Source: Mytilus californianus
Lineage: Eukaryota; Mollusca; Bivalvia; Mytilida; Mytilidae
Assembly: GCF_021869535.1 (NCBI RefSeq)
Contig: NW_026262668.1
Coordinates: forward strand, 73,987,558-74,051,557
Length of the DNA: 64,000 nt
Direction: 5' to 3'
Below the pieces are notes generated by a model. It was given only the letters and a program-made list of their open reading frames with translations. It ran no database searches and was not told the origin of the DNA. A program made the translations under genes and the position numbers. Below are positions 36,939 to 48,368 of this stretch, in pieces (position 1 is the stretch's first letter; each line of letters begins with the position of its first letter).

Positions 36939-37095
36939 TTTCAGTGATTGGACTATTATTTACCCGTAAGAAACCATTATGTTACTTTTAACTGTCCAAT
37001 ATCTTAAAGAATAACTCTCCTCTTTCTTAAGAATATTGGACAGCTGGAGGAAGCATAATTGATTCTTACAGGTAAATGATAGTTCAAGGACTGAA
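36939..37095. mobile_element. Palindromic MITE-like element, about 155 bp
   Basis: The left half (TTTCAGTGATTGGACTATTA, TTTACCCGTAAGAA, CTGTCCAATATCTTA) is matched by the reverse complement of the right half (TTTCAGTCCTTGAACTATCA, TTTACCTGTAAGAA, CTGTCCAATATTCTTA). Arms are about 70 bases with some mismatches and a small loop. Target duplication not clear. Confidence 0.7.
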
Positions 37096-37099
37096 AAAA

Positions 37100-38037
37100 A
37101 AAATTATCAATTCACACAATTTGTTTCTTCATTTTGAAAAAATTTAACAACGAAAGACCAAATGAAAATTACACCAAAAACAACATTTTTTATTAAGGTC
37201 ACTTTCCAATACATTATATCAAGACGGTTTCTTGAAAAAAACTGTTAAATTGATTTTAACACTGCTAGTGTCAATACTTATATTTAACAGCCAGTTTTCT
37301 CATGTTTTGGGTAGTCTCCTTTAGCGCCAATTTCGTTGACAATGCTCATCGTAAGTTTTGTTTTTGGTGCTTACAGGTTATTCTTTTTGCACAAGATTTT
37401 TGATCTCCTCGTTCGTTTTTGGATATAAAAATCGACATCTGTGTTGCTCTCATTCTTCCTAACATCATTTTCAGCTACAATGAAAATGAAAAAAATAAAA
37501 AAATGCTTCTAACGCTTGATATATCATGCTGTAATACGAGGATCACAAGTAAAATAATTTTATTATCATGATTAGGAGAAATCGTTCATCTGAAGCAGAT
37601 GTTTTACTACGTGTTGATGTGAAAGCCACAGATTGTTCCTTGGACAAAATAGCTAATTAAGAATTTGATTAACAACCTCAAGCTCACCCCGTGTAAAAAA
37701 TGCAAATCAAGAACTTGCTTCATGAACTAGGGGGCTACAACAGTTTTTTTTATAATTTTTAGGTGTCGGCGTTGATTTGCTATTTTTTTTTATTATATAA
37801 TTTGATATTAGTGCCTGTATAGGAATATAATACAAAACTTCGCTTATCAACGACGGTGAATATAAGAAACAGAAAAAAGGAACAAGTAACGGCAGGTTAT
37901 AGAAATCAATCGTGTGTCCGATTCGCACTTTTTTCGTAGTGATCGTTTTTTTTTTAAGAAACCGATGTAGTCTCTTGAAATTGAATAAACGTAGGTGCTA
38001 GATTTATTCATATGTTTGTTAAATCAGTTTTTAGACA
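37100..38037. other. Unassigned AT-rich stretch
   Basis: No repeat or coding segment recognised. Confidence 0.4.
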
Positions 38038-38275
38038 GTTTATAATTGTGTTATATAAATTTGAAATAAAATCATTTCCTGCATTGAATTGAGTGAAAAA
38101 GGGAGAGTTATTAAAAAAGGTATTTTTACTATATATAACGTCAAAATACGAATTACAGTTTATAATTGTGTTATATAAATTTGAAATAAAATCCTTTCCT
38201 GCATTGAATTGAGTGAAAAAGGGAGAGCTATTAAAAAAAGTATTTTTACTATATATAACGTCAAATACGAATTAC
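38038..38275 (+). repeat. Recent tandem duplication, 120-bp unit
   Basis: Unit AGTTTATAATTGTGTTATAT...AATACGAATTAC occurs twice back to back (38038-38157 and 38158-38275), differing at only a handful of positions. Likely slippage or unequal exchange. Confidence 0.85.
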
Positions 38276-38522
38276 ATTTGTTTCTTTCCAATGTATTTAT
38301 GAATAGTTTCAAACACTTAAGATCTCAAAAGTAAAATTGATTGAATACAATAAATATACATTAAGCACAAAAACAAGGATATGTACACTTACAATGCCTG
38401 GTTTTGAAAGAAAAAAAAAGAAAGCTTTGTTTGCAAATGGAAATCGAGGGACAAAAATATATTTCGGTACTAAACATGAAAAAAAAAGAAAAAAGGACAA
38501 CAATACGCACATAAACTGATAA

Positions 38523-38625
38523 ATGAGCGACACGAACCTTGCAGATCAAACCAGGAGGGGGTATTCAGGTTGTCCGGTTTGGGTAAACAGTAACGGTCTC
38601 TTGCAAGACAACCGCCGAGTCAAGG
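38523..38625 (-). repeat. Dispersed repeat B, inverted, diverged
   Basis: GCGACACGAACCTTGCAGA and GGTATTCAGGTTGTCCGG match, with divergence, the inverted B tail at 55890-55950 (CTACACGAACCTCGCAAAAA, ACATCAGGTGTCCCGGATAG). Confidence 0.4.
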
Positions 38626-39372
38626 TCAATTTCTGTGAACGAGGAAGGAAAGAGGGGGCCTTTGTCATACGGGAAAATTATGAATCAATATATATTTTCA
38701 TGTATAGTAGGTGAATACGTCTGATCGATTTCTTTATCTCTGGATATTTCATGGCTATGCATTTAGATATTATAACTATATTAAGGTTTATGACCTCTTC
38801 TGTAGCCATGTAAATTGCGAAATTTTCAAACTGCAGTAGTATCAAAACAGCAAATATAATGAATAAAAGAGATGGACCATTTTGTACATATACCAAGGGG
38901 AAACTTCGTGCAAAGCATTATTATTGATTGTTTCATTGCATTTAATAGAAAAAGGAGATTTTGTGGCAAATAAAACCAAGATTTTTGTAGAAAATCCACA
39001 GACTTTAATACAGAGATTTTTGTTATAAAATTTCAATTATAGATTACTCACTTGTTTTTCTATGAAGTGCTAGCGTTTATTGTTTACAAAAAGTCCTAAA
39101 CAGCCTTTAAATTCCAAAAAACCTCATGCTGAGTCACTTAAGTCGAGCGCACCCTAGAAGGTGTACTTGAATTGGTACATATTTATATTTGTTTTATCCA
39201 ATATCTAAATTTATAAACTTGTTTTTTAGGAAATCATTGCTAGCACTGCATGCAATAATCCTCTATCTATCAGGCACTGAAATGCCAAATATGAGAGTAC
39301 AATGGGAAAAGCTGTGGATTTTTTTTATAAAATTTCCATATGTTTAGCATTGAATCAACACAAGGGTACATA

Positions 39373-39681
39373 AGGGAGCTACCATTTGATTTTTATGGGG
39401 GGGGGGGGGGGGGGGTAGGATGAAATTTGAAAAAAATAGGCAGGACAGGAGTCTTGAGTAAAAAAAAAGGCAGGATGAGATTATTTGCCAAAAAAAAGGC
39501 AGGATGACAATTTATGTAAAAAAAAAAGTCGGGATAAACTAAAAAAAAAAAGGCAGGACCGTATAGAGTGAAAAATAAAAAGGCAGGACCGAATAGAGGG
39601 AAAAATAAATAGGCAGGACACAATTTTTCATCCTAGCCCCCCCCCCCCCCCCCCCCCATAAAAATCAAATGGTAGCACCCT
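39373..39681. mobile_element. MITE with poly-G/poly-C terminal repeats
   Basis: Terminal inverted repeats AGGGAGCTACCATTTGATTT / AGGGTGCTACCATTTGATTT continue through TTTTAT into a run of about 19 G on the left and 22 C on the right, then TAGGATGAAA / TAGGATGAAAA. The interior is a chain of A-runs followed by GGCAGGAC or GGCAGGATGA, about seven units of 30-40 bp. No coding capacity. Confidence 0.8.
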
Positions 39682-39689
39682 AATCCTTA

Positions 39690-40370
39690 ATTCATTTTGC
39701 AAGTAAACGATATATAATATTTGGATTATAATTCTCTAAAAATTCATTGAAATAATATAAAATGGAGAAATTCCGATGAACAACAAAAGAATTTAAACTA
39801 CTTGCACGCTTGTTATCTCTTCATGTGTGCTCATTCATAATTTTTAATAGTGTATTTGAAATAAAATAGAGTGCGGTGCACTCGATATGGTTGAACATTT
39901 TTCTGCAACGTGAACCTGTCTTCATGCTTCATGTGTTTTTCATTTTTTTCTCATTTGCCTAATAAGAAATAAAACGCCAGAAGGAAAAAGGAAGTAATAG
40001 GAGAGGACTACATTTTAAAATATATATAAAACTTGCCATAATTAGCTACCATAACTAGATCCTCCTCGTTGTTCGCACTGCAATCGGATATATTTGAACA
40101 CAGATTTGAATTTAATCCAAAGTTTGAAAAAAACACAATCATTATTTTCGACACCGCTATCTTCTTGTCGGAATGGATTTTGCATTGAGAATATACTTTC
40201 ATCGTCTTTATCCATTTTAAGACACCAAACGCATGTGAAGGAATTCACGGAAAATATATAATGATGTCCTAGCGCACGCAAAAAGCATGATACACATGTA
40301 CTAGGTCTTCATGTACATGTAGTTTACCTTCAACTGTACTTTATTTTTTTTCTATTGTTTAAGTTAAACT
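39690..40370. other. Unassigned stretch
   Basis: No coding or repeat content recognised. Two overlapping short minus-strand frames (40008-40281) show no family features. Confidence 0.4.
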
Positions 40371-40375
40371 ACTGT

Positions 40376-41985
40376 TTAAGGTAGCACAATACAAAGATTT
40401 TTTCATCCCCAATCAGACAACTTTAAACTGATGTAATTTTTTTCATCCAGCTTTAAATTTTATAAATGAGGTACCAAAAGAAAGAAGAAAGATTAATCTT
40501 TCAAATGATGAAAACGTCAATTTGACATAATTATTACATAATTAATTATTATGTAATTAGTTGCTATATTGAGATGTCCACACTTGAATGAAAATAGCTT
40601 CTTTGTTATTCATAGCATCCCAAAATATTTTATAGATTCTTGTATAACACAGTTTGACCTCCAAAAGGGTGTCTCAGATTTTTCCTATTGTATTTCATTC
40701 TCTCATAAACCTTCAATGAAGTTTGCAACCTAAATTCATAAGAGATCACTAAATTTAATTGGGTATAAAATTTGTTCTATTGATGTTTTTGGAAATCTGA
40801 GACACCCTTTTGAAGATAACTGGTCAAGGAACAACTTGTGTGAAAATCAGACATATAGGGGCACCCATCTAGGAGCTAAATTCATTTAAAACTACATTTT
40901 CATGACAAAAATGAATGTGTCACAATTGAATAAATAAGGATTTTCCTACTTGTACCCCATTAACTTCAATATAATTCACACATGTACCATTGGGATATTT
41001 CAGGATTGGCCTTCAATCATAAATCAATTAGGTTTTGACCAGTAAGAAAGCATTCAATTTCAGCAATTCTTAATATATAGAGAAAATGCACACCCTATGC
41101 ATCAAAAACCAGATCTGGCGGGAGATGTTATATCATTATTGACCTTGTTGTAAGTCAGTTGCTACTGATATGGTCAAAACTCCGCCCACCATGCTAAACC
41201 TTTACTACTAATGATCTCAGAAGTTTAATTACACATTGCATTTACTTTTTTCAATATGGATTTTATTCATTTAGTACATAACATAATATATTTTGTTTTT
41301 TTATTGTTACAAAAAGTAAGTTATGCATGTGTACACAAAATGATCAGTTGGTCAGTTTAGGGGATCCTTATGGGGGATTTTTAGAATTGTAATTGTATAC
41401 AAGGACAATATGGTGTTTTACACAAAGTAGATTTTGTTCAATTTTGCAGTTTGAAAATGAAATATTTAATTTGTATTTTCTATTAAAAAGAATTCACATC
41501 TAAACATTCTCCCCCAAGAAATTTCAGTACATTAATTGTTATACAATTACATTTGTTTAATTTCTGTACATTTATATTTTGATTCCCTCTATATCTCCAA
41601 ATAGTAACTTTGTTTTTTTTCTCCTGGCAGCTACATTAATGAAATGTATTTTTATTTGGAATTCCTTATCTTCATTTTTCCATTAATCCCTAATCCACCT
41701 CTTTTTCGTAACTGTTATTTGTATTGCTGGTCAGTGGTCATAAAGCTATCAAATGATTCTATTGATTAACCACAAAGTACTGCCCACATGTTCTTATCTT
41801 GTATCAGTCAGACACGTGCATTTGTTTATACATGTTGTAAAACTAATTATCATCAAAACTCATTAACAGTTCAAGATATGTAAATGAATTTTTCTTCTGT
41901 GGTTTTGGAATATTAAGAAGTAACAAAAACAGCTGAAAATGAAATTTTGATAAAATTTAGTTGCTTTTGCATTGTGCTACCTTAA
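40376..41985. mobile_element. TTAA-flanked non-autonomous transposon
   Basis: Begins TTAAGGTAGCACAATACAAA and ends in the inverted TTTGCATTGTGCTACCTTAA with one mismatch. TTAA at both tips (40376-40379, 41982-41985) fits the target duplication of piggyBac or Kolobok elements. Inside, CCAAAAGGGTGTCTCAGATT (about 40662) is inverted at about 40793-40815 (AATCTGAGACACCCTTTTG). No transposase frame in 1.6 kb. Confidence 0.7.
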
Positions 41986-42438
41986 AGGGGCCAAATAGTC
42001 CAGCAAATAGGTGAATAATTGTGCACTTTGTGTTAAAAGCATGAAATTTGGTAGAAACCTAATTTGGACCATTCTAAACAAAATTAGATATAGAGGCAAG
42101 CTTAATTTTATCAACTTCCGGTTTTATCATCAGAATGGCGGACACGCAATTGATAACTGGATATAGTTATTTATTTCTCACAATTGGTTGCCCAATTTTG
42201 CTTGGTATACGATATTATTATTGTGTATTCATGGATTTACATAGAGTAACATTTTTGTGAAGTCCTCGGGATATTTTATTCCGAATTTGTCACTTCCGGT
42301 CCAAAATATCACAAAAAACAGAGACAAAATACATGTTTTATAAAAATTAGCAAAGTTGTCCAAGTTGTCCTATAAAAGGAAATAAAAGATCTGATATTAC
42401 TATGGTTCTTTTGACAAATAAACAAATTGAGAGACTTG

Positions 42439-44996
42439 TCATTCACAATCACCACCACATGCACACAAGGCAGTGCATGGGAGGGCAGACTGTCCACACT
42501 TGCAACGACCACGACATCCCCGTTTGCATCCACAGTGAATTAACTCTTGACATGAAGATGATGCCTCTGACATATCGCTCAAAAATGGTTGCCATTGATC
42601 GCTTTTGTCTTTTATCCAGCCAAATGCATTTGGGCTAGGCAATTGTGGTTCCAAGTTGAGACATTCACCCACCACACATCCACCTTGATAGATAGAACGT
42701 TTGGTGTGCTGGAAAAGGGCTGATTTTGTTGGTGGAATACTTTCAATGGACCTGCCTTTTTGAGCGAAAAGATGTTTTCGTGCCTCATTGAACTTCTCTG
42801 ATATATTTGTTCGATCATACATCAGAATTACGAATCGTTCGATTAATGTCATAATAGTGGTTTCGACATTCACAGTCCTTGCCTGGTCTCTCATAACGGT
42901 GAATGCTCTTGTGACATCATTAAATGCCATCCATGTATCTCATGCTGTTTTTTTCCCTTTACCCGCGAACGATGAGACAGTGTCGCATCCAGTGAATACA
43001 TGGAAGACAGGCAATGCATAAGCTTTTTCTAGTCCTAAAGTGTTAGCAAGCTCATGAATAGAAATGTATCTGAAATGTTTTCCAGTCCCAAAGGCAATCC
43101 ATATTTCAGCTGCATTTGTCACATGAAAGCAAGACACAACAATTACTACTACATCGGTATCAACTGTCCGAATCATCACTCTAGCATGTCCTTCTTTTAT
43201 CGCATCTGCAATATGCACCATGATTCTGGTATCAGCTTCTTCTCGATTGCAAGATGCAAGGCCTAACGTGTCATCACGGGGAGGATTACACAAAACATGT
43301 TGTCCATCTGTAGCAATAATCTTCTTCCCGAAAATGTTCTCATCCATCAATATATGCGACAGAAAATGAAAGAGCTCTGTTTTGATTTTATCTACACGCA
43401 AGAAGCTCTGCCAGTTTCTTGGTATGCATGTTTGCCCTTGAACACGTCTCCTTATTCCTGTTCCTCGCTTGCTTCTCGTAGCATTCTTTAAACTGTTATC
43501 TATGTAGGTATCCCACACTACATCAACTCTATGTACACTATCAAACTGTTTCCTATTGTATGGACAAAATATTGTCCCTGAATATTCATCAAAAGTTCGA
43601 GAGGCTCCGGGTTTTAACATATTTACAACAGCTGCACAATCAATCACTATAGTGTCTACATTGGGTACATCTCCAGTTGATATTGTCAGTGGTTCTAAAC
43701 ACTTTGTAAGTAAGTCAGATTTAATTCCCTGACGAATGTTTCCATTCAGACTCAATGCTTGTGGATGGATGTGATTTTCGTGTTCGAAGAACTCGACTAA
43801 GTTTCCTACTCTTGTTTGACATGATATATACAGTCTCGAAAACAACGAAACTTCACTTTTCAAAACAGCAATTTTCCCTTTCGTGGTTGAAAGTGTCTTT
43901 TCTGGAGGGGTTCGAAATAATGGCAGTCCGTTTTTCTTGATAGGTTCAAAGACAGACACTGATCGGTTGATAAATCGATCTTCGATAAACTTTTCATACT
44001 GATCTTGACCAACCTTTCCTATTCGACGAACAGTGTCAACAACTGCTGAGGGAGCTATATGTTTAGTATCTAGAACAAGCAGTTCGTTGCTGTCTTCGAG
44101 AAATGGATTTCCTAACTCGTCTATCACTTCTACCAAAGAGGTTACATCGTGGATAAACGACCTTTGAACACTTTGCTTTTGCTCATGGTGATTTATGTCC
44201 TCTTCATCAAGAAATCGATCTATGCAGCTCTCAAACTCTTTAGCAAGTCTTGCCATTTCTGGTCCAGCAATCATCCATCTTCGGATGATCTTACTCACAG
44301 AATCTATGTACAGCTTGAAATTTCCTTCTCTGATTGCTCTAATGAAAAGTAATGCGTCCAGTTCAAGTTTCATGGTTAAATACCAGTAATGAAAATGTGG
44401 CTTATCCAATGACATTTGCATACACCATTCCTCAAAACTTTGTATTTCATCCAGGTTTTCCTTTTCAAGAAATTCATTGTAAGCAGCCTTAAGATGAATA
44501 AACAAACTACAAGCTGTCACTTGATGTGCACGTCGTGTTCTTGTTACATGGCTAGCTTTAAGAAACGCATCTGTTATACCAGAAGAAGCAACCTGGGCTT
44601 GCGTAATTGCACTTGTCCATCCTGAACATTCAAGCCAATCGCCGATTGTTTTGAATAAAGCCATCTCTATATGAAGTCCACCAAACATGATTAAAAATCG
44701 ATCTTCGCCATACTGTTCCAGCCAATTCCATTGAATTTGTTTAGCAAGTGCGTACAGAGGCTGGTCAAAAGCTATCACTGGTGTTTGTCCTGGATTTAAT
44801 GCTTGTATTGACAACATCAAAGGAGTGTTTTATCATAGCTACTGATTTCGCTTCTTCTTCAAATAGTGGTAATATAGCTGTTATGGAAGGTTCAATATCC
44901 TTAATTGGTTCCTGTTTAGCGTGGAAGGCTCCCCAAGACACAACTGACATCTCATCAACTTGATCTTCTTGTATATCTGCTACCATTTTCAGCCAT
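42439..44996 (-). pseudogene. Academ-like protein, FEN1/XPG-like nuclease and CXC tail
   Basis: The exon starts at 44996 (WLKMVADIQEDQ), shifts frame near 44810 between VVNTSI and LNPGQTP, and then runs open to an in-frame TGA at 42942-42940, after which the same frame continues to 42439. In the 626-codon frame D394 (VIDCAAV), D437 (VVWD), E528 and D530 (EEAD), D554 and D556 (VDTD) and D613 (TGCD), followed by GKGKKTA, match in order and spacing the seven active-site acids and helix-hairpin of FEN1. The last 40 residues hold ten cysteines (CGCKRGC, CKCG, CACGGDC), resembling a tesmin/TSO1 CXC domain. Biological role: inferred transposition nuclease. Confidence 0.75.
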
Positions 44997-45266
44997 CTGC
45001 AACGAAATCAATTGGAACCTTAATATACGATAAAATTAGATTGTACATATAAGTTTGTATATACATTGTTGATTCCTGATATATTGTTAGCAAAACGTAG
45101 CTGAATGCAATTTGTTGCCTAGTGAATTTTGCATCATTATGAAAGGTTATAAAACATTAGTTGGTTCCTTTCATACAATTGCATAGAGTATCCGGGTAAT
45201 TGGTAATCAATTTCTAATCTAAACTATTTCAATAAGAAGGTGTTATTGTTCAAGTATATTACTTAT
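44997..45266 (-). other. Intron of the Academ-like gene with mutated donor
   Basis: Joining 45267 to 44996 restores a smooth codon flow (EEY, R, WLKMVADIQ) across a 270-base AT-rich gap that ends TTTCGTTGCAG. The start is ATAAGT, consistent with a G-to-A change of the donor's first base. Confidence 0.6.
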
Positions 45267-46190
45267 CTATATTCCTCCTGAACTGCTTCTTGTTGATCTT
45301 GAGTACAGCCAGTGTAAGGTCCTTCCTTCAGCGGTATCTCAGGAACTTTAGTCTTCAAGACAGCAGGTCTTACACTTGCAAACGATTCTGGTAACGTTTC
45401 AGTCACTTTTGTACACTGTGTTTGAAGTAGAAGCAAGTTCATTCTTTGTTCACCTTGTTCTTCACTTGTCACATGCTGAAATAATGATATCCCAGTACTG
45501 TGAAATGAGTCTTTTGCTGTAGTTGCATTTGGATTGTGGTCAATGTTATCTACGGTAGCGGTTGTAAATAAACCTTTCTTCAGTGACGGTGGACACACAA
45601 ACCCATCTTCTTGGTATTGCTTGCAAAGCTCATTGGTAATATTAGCGGATACTGAGAGCACTCTATCGTACGACACCGACAGACCTAAATGGAAAAATTT
45701 ATTCACTATTCCTCGTTTTTGTGTCTGACAGTGAACCATTATCCCTAGGTACATATGTAATGGTGTTTCTCTAGATGCATGATGACGGGTCTTTGGAGAG
45801 TTACGGATTCGTTTGTAGCTGTTGAATATTAACATCTGAGCAATCGTTAGTGTTTCCTGGGAATACGAGTCGGTTGTTATATCTTGTCCATACAACAACA
45901 TACTAACAAGAGTTAAGAGAGATCTTGGAACCGAATTCTCCTGACAGTTCACTGGAAAACTACCGTCAAACCCAGATGTAACACTAAACATGTCGCTGCG
46001 AATTATTTTTACTGCTTTATAAATCTGCATGTAGTTTGAATCAAAGTCATCATCACATGCTTTCTGAAGATCGGGTCCTATATCATCTTTGAAAGCAAGT
46101 AAACTCTCTCTCCCTTGTTTGTATTCCTGAATATCAGGGAAATAAGCAAGAAGTCTATTCTTTGATCTTGTACTGTGAACTGCCTTCAAT
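45267..46190 (-). pseudogene. Academ-like protein, middle segment
   Basis: About 308 codons continuing from the shifted junction, beginning VHSTRSKNRLLAYFPDIQ. No catalytic motif recognised; it is rich in charged residues, with ETPLHMYLGIMVHCQTQKR and VDNIDHNPNATTAKDSFHST, conserved-looking blocks of this multicopy animal family. The exon should end at TATAG (45267). The following bases are ATAAGT where a GTAAGT donor is expected, and unspliced reading meets TAA at once. Confidence 0.68.
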
Positions 46191-47030
46191 GTCAACACCT
46201 AGATTCCTTATTCGCCCAGAATAAACCTTTGAAAGATCTGACATCTTGAATACTGGTGCTAAATCTTCCTCGGTTTTGGAATCTTCAATGTAGCTGATTA
46301 ATTCAGCCAGTGCTATTCCATGGCTAATTCTAGTATCTCTTCCTTTTTCAGACTCATCTTCACTAGAAACTCTGGATGCCTTTCGATAAAGATTAGAAAG
46401 ACATCGAACATGGTATTTCGCTTCTTGTGCAACAAGGTCCCCAGCACTGAGTTTCGCTAATAAAGCTGTGTCCTGAAGCTTCAGTGCACATTGACAAACA
46501 CGGATATCAACATTACTTGTTGTTACTTCGTGGAGGTTTTCATCTGGTTTATTCGAACCACAAAAGAAACATACATAATCTTTCATTGCTATTTTGCATG
46601 GCAAGCTGGTGCGGGTGAATTTTCGGCTCCGATTGGCTGTGTTTTCTGACATATCATATGTATCCACTTGGTGTCTTTTTTGTGCTCTCTTTAGTTCTGT
46701 TGAATTGAATTTTAAATAGCAGGTCTTATGCCATTTAGCATTGATTTTGTACATCGTATTTTGAAGACCACTGCCATCATCTAATGCATTCAGATTTATT
46801 GTAGACGGTAGACTTTGCAGGTCTTTGAATTGTACGAGATTTTCAGCCAAAGTCACATAACCGGCACCAATATTAATACGCTTTGCCGATGTAGGACATT
46901 GCAGCAGTTCGTCTGTCATATTTTGACAAATTATACATTTAGTCCAGTCAACTTCTTCAACATTCGAGGAAGATGTTCCTGGTCTTTGATCATCTGATGT
47001 CTCAATAAGTTTAAATCTTTTAGATGTCAT
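46155..47030 (-). pseudogene. Academ-like protein, N-terminal zinc-module segment
   Basis: 291 codons starting MTSKRFKLIE. Module 1 has C32-x2-C35 and H101-x2-C104; module 2 has C154-x2-C157 and H207-x2-C210. Together they give eight zinc ligands, like the Cys8 region ascribed to Academ. The frame ends at TAG shortly after GRIRNLGVDIEG, while the continuing sequence (VHSTRSKNRLLA) lies in the next frame, so a small indel near 46170-46185 breaks the gene. Further cysteines at 45, 145, 179 and 181 may also bind metal. Confidence 0.72.
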
Positions 47031-47443
47031 CTTTGCCTTGTTATTTAGACTGTTGATTTATAAAGTGTAGGTCTATCTTCATTCTAAAATAATAATGAAA
47101 TAATTTTATTCACCATATATGTATTTAAACGGTCACCAAAAAACTAAATAGATGATTCTATTACATCCTTCTTCTTATTTTATGCAACTTAAAAGTCGAC
47201 ATGTTTCTTGTTATTCTTTCTGCTTCAACATTATAAAATAACAAGAAAACCATCTCATGTGATTCTGATCGAATTAAAACATCAGTTCTTGAAGGTTAAA
47301 CTAAAATTTCTGAAAGAAAATTAAAAAGTTGAAATCTAGAACATCCATCCGCTATATTGGATTTTACCGGAAGTTAACTATTTTTCCAGCTTGCCTCCAT
47401 ATCTAAAATTAAAGAGTATAGATAAAAGTATGTTTGAGCAAAA

Positions 47444-48021
47444 GGAGTAGGTCCGGTAAGAACCGATTTTGGCCTCAAATTATAGATTCATCTGACGAAA
47501 AACTTTGGACACTTTTTAAACACTTAAGTGTCTACTTCAACCGATTCAATTAGTTTATGTGAAAGATTTGAACTGATTTAGTCATTAAAGACACTCAAAT
47601 CCAAGCTTAAAAATGAAAAATCTGTCAAATATGCCATAATATGTCACTTTTCAGATGGTTTTTGTCAAAAATGAAATTGGCCGCATCCGTGTTCACTCTC
47701 AACCTTTATATATGTTATGTATTATCATCAAATACAACTTACATTTAAATATTAAGAATGAACACAAAAGCGGCCACTTCCATTTAAGACGGAAACCGTC
47801 TAAAATTTAACTCAAATGCTAAAATTGTGAAGATTTCAGCAATTTAGCATGACTTAATGATGCTAGTACCCGATATATGTGCATTGTATTGTCAAAAACA
47901 GCCCATATTTAGGTAACAGAAGTATTCTACTTTCCAATAGATAGCTTAAAGTTTACATTTTAACAATTTTGTAAAACTGCTATATTTTGGGGCCAAAAAG
48001 GGGTCTTACTGGACCTACTCC
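47444..48021. mobile_element. Nested 578-bp MITE in the right inverted repeat
   Basis: Ends GGAGTAGGTCCGGTAAGAAC (left) and, inverted, GGAGTAGGTCCAGTAAGACC (right), with homology continuing through TTTTGGCC. It splits the right terminal repeat of the Academ-like element, so it inserted later. No target duplication could be assigned. Interior is AT-rich and non-coding. Confidence 0.72.
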
Positions 48022-48368
48022 GATGGCGCTTTTAACACAAAATGCACAATTTCTTCATATATTGCACCTATCTGCCGGACTGAAAATGTAGGATATTATT
48101 AATAAAATTTTTACCCAAAACAATTTACATACTTGATGAAAATAAATCTTAACAAAAGTTTGTATTTGTTTACTTTTTTTCACCTTCTTTGACAAGTAAA
48201 ACAATGTTTTAAGTAAGATATAAGCCTCTAACAGTTCATTATGTAAAATATTTTACAGAATGGACTGTTATCGGCTTATATCCTTTACATAAAGACCGGA
48301 TGTCAATAATTTAAAGAGACCGCTTCAACTGTTTATGACATCATGACTTTGACACATCTCGTGCCTTA

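Larger units (their letters stand above)
41996..48081 (-). mobile_element. Academ-like DNA transposon, decayed copy
   Basis: Long terminal inverted repeats bracket one split gene. Left repeat 41997-42145 and right repeat 47341-48081 (interrupted by a nested MITE at 47444-48021) share AGTCC(A/G)GCA(A/G)ATAGGTG, ATTGTGCA(C/T)TTTGTGTTAA, GATAT(A/G)GAGGCAAGCT and AACTTCCGGT in the same order. AAA flanks both tips, compatible with a 3-bp target duplication but low in information. The gene reads on the minus strand from 47030 to 42439: two zinc modules, a FEN1/XPG-like nuclease and a CXC tail. Academ transposons are described as having a cysteine-rich domain, an XPG-type nuclease and 3-4-bp duplications, so this is the best-fitting known superfamily. 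The copy cannot make an intact protein. Confidence 0.75.

Noticed and set aside
38309..38549. Overlapping hydrophobic 60-74-codon ORFs on both strands
   Set aside because: AT-rich low-complexity DNA; overlapping frames on both strands, no family features.
39393..39623. 76-codon ORF with FFF and PPPP stretches
   Set aside because: Reads through the poly-C run and GGCAGGA array of a MITE.
42940..42942. TGA in the Academ-like gene as a selenocysteine codon
   Set aside because: The position is probably Trp in relatives, and other lesions show the copy is a pseudogene; a nonsense change is simpler.
42402..44963. Many plus-strand ORFs of 60-88 codons
   Set aside because: They are opposite-strand shadows of the Academ-like coding region.
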